A DNA stretch of 13,876 nt, taken from Oscillospiraceae bacterium. Its GTDB lineage: Bacteria > Bacillota_A > Clostridia > Oscillospirales > Oscillospiraceae. The first letter of the stretch is position 1. Every line of letters begins with the position of its first letter. Where the stretch lies: the NCBI GenBank assembly GCA_017537045.1, contig JAFYLN010000202.1, forward strand, positions 1 to 13,876, written 5' to 3'. The notes below the pieces were generated by a model that was given only the letters and a program-made list of their open reading frames with translations, was not told the origin of the DNA and ran no database searches. Below, one piece after another: positions 13,732 to 13,876 of the stretch. The position numbers and the translations under genes were made by a program.

Positions 13732-13854
13732 CTTGCCTCTCCCTTTGGGAGAGGTGCCCCAAATCAAGGATTTGGGGCGGAGAGGGTTCGTTATTTTCCC
13801 TCTCAGTCAAAAATCGCTTCGATTTTTGACAGCTCTCCCAGAGGGAGAGCCAAG
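13732..13854. repeat. Family-2 double-hairpin element without a gene (MITE-like)
   Basis: The order of parts matches 5357-5812. Hairpin CCTCTCCC/GGGAGAGG (13736-13754) and hairpin CCCCAAATC/GATTTGGGG (13757-13777) are followed by CGGAGAGGG. After only about 11 bases come CCCTCTC, hairpin GTCAAAAATCG/CGATTTTTGAC (13806-13830) and hairpin GCTCTCCC/GGGAGAGC (13832-13850). The outer ends CTTGCC and GCCAAG are near-inverted. Stem sequences differ from the gene-carrying copy while pairing is kept. The nuclease gene is absent. Confidence 0.75.
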
Positions 13855-13876
13855 GGCTTCGCCGCCAACAGCCCGA

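Overview
The window looks like chromosomal DNA of a low-to-mid GC Gram-positive anaerobe, most likely a gut Clostridia of the Oscillospiraceae/Ruminococcaceae type. This is inferred from gene content (gap, degV, long AlaX, NrdR, MreC/MreD/PBP2, Maf, long U32), strong AGGAGG-type ribosome sites, TTGACA/TATAAT-type promoters, and dispersed hairpin repeats of a style common in such genomes. No rRNA, tRNA or CRISPR was seen.

Layout. 1-153 is the 3' end of gap (GAPDH) with a strong terminator. 218-453 is a family-1 palindromic repeat. 591-1460 is a DegV-family lipid-binding protein with its own promoter and terminator. 1503-1740 is a second family-1 repeat, and 1746-2891 (minus) is a long-form alanyl-tRNA editing protein. 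3069-4073 is an orphan LacI-family regulator. 4239-5261 is an AT-rich, apparently acquired gene for a putative HExxH metallopeptidase. 5301-5812 is a hairpin-rich segment ending in a family-2 element that carries a DUF559 (Vsr-like PD-(D/E)xK) nuclease gene. On the minus strand, nrdR and an SdpI-like membrane protein form a two-gene operon (6835 to 5906). A third family-1 repeat lies at 6915-7093. Then, all minus strand, come maf, mreC, mreD and a class B PBP2 gene as a tightly packed elongasome operon (11436 to 7150), preceded by a long U32 peptidase/hydroxylase-family gene (13596 to 11509). The right end (13703-13854) holds the head of a family-1 repeat joined to a gene-less family-2 element.

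The housekeeping genes are conventional: septum/side-wall synthesis (MreC, MreD, PBP2, Maf), control of ribonucleotide reductase (NrdR), tRNA quality control (AlaX) and probable rRNA/tRNA hydroxylation (U32).

The unusual content is the repeat biology. Family 1 is a MITE-like element with imperfect ~17-bp terminal inverted repeats and inner GTAGGGGCGG arms. Its internal modules (a 20-bp core and a ~70-bp hairpin module) are oriented independently of the ends in different copies. Family 2 is a paired double-hairpin element, seen once with a nuclease gene whose ribosome site and stop codon are supplied by the repeats, and once empty. Both families sit right next to intrinsic terminators, and both share the same 16-17 base head at one locus. 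A nuclease-linked, terminator-associated mobile hairpin system is the best candidate here for something undescribed.
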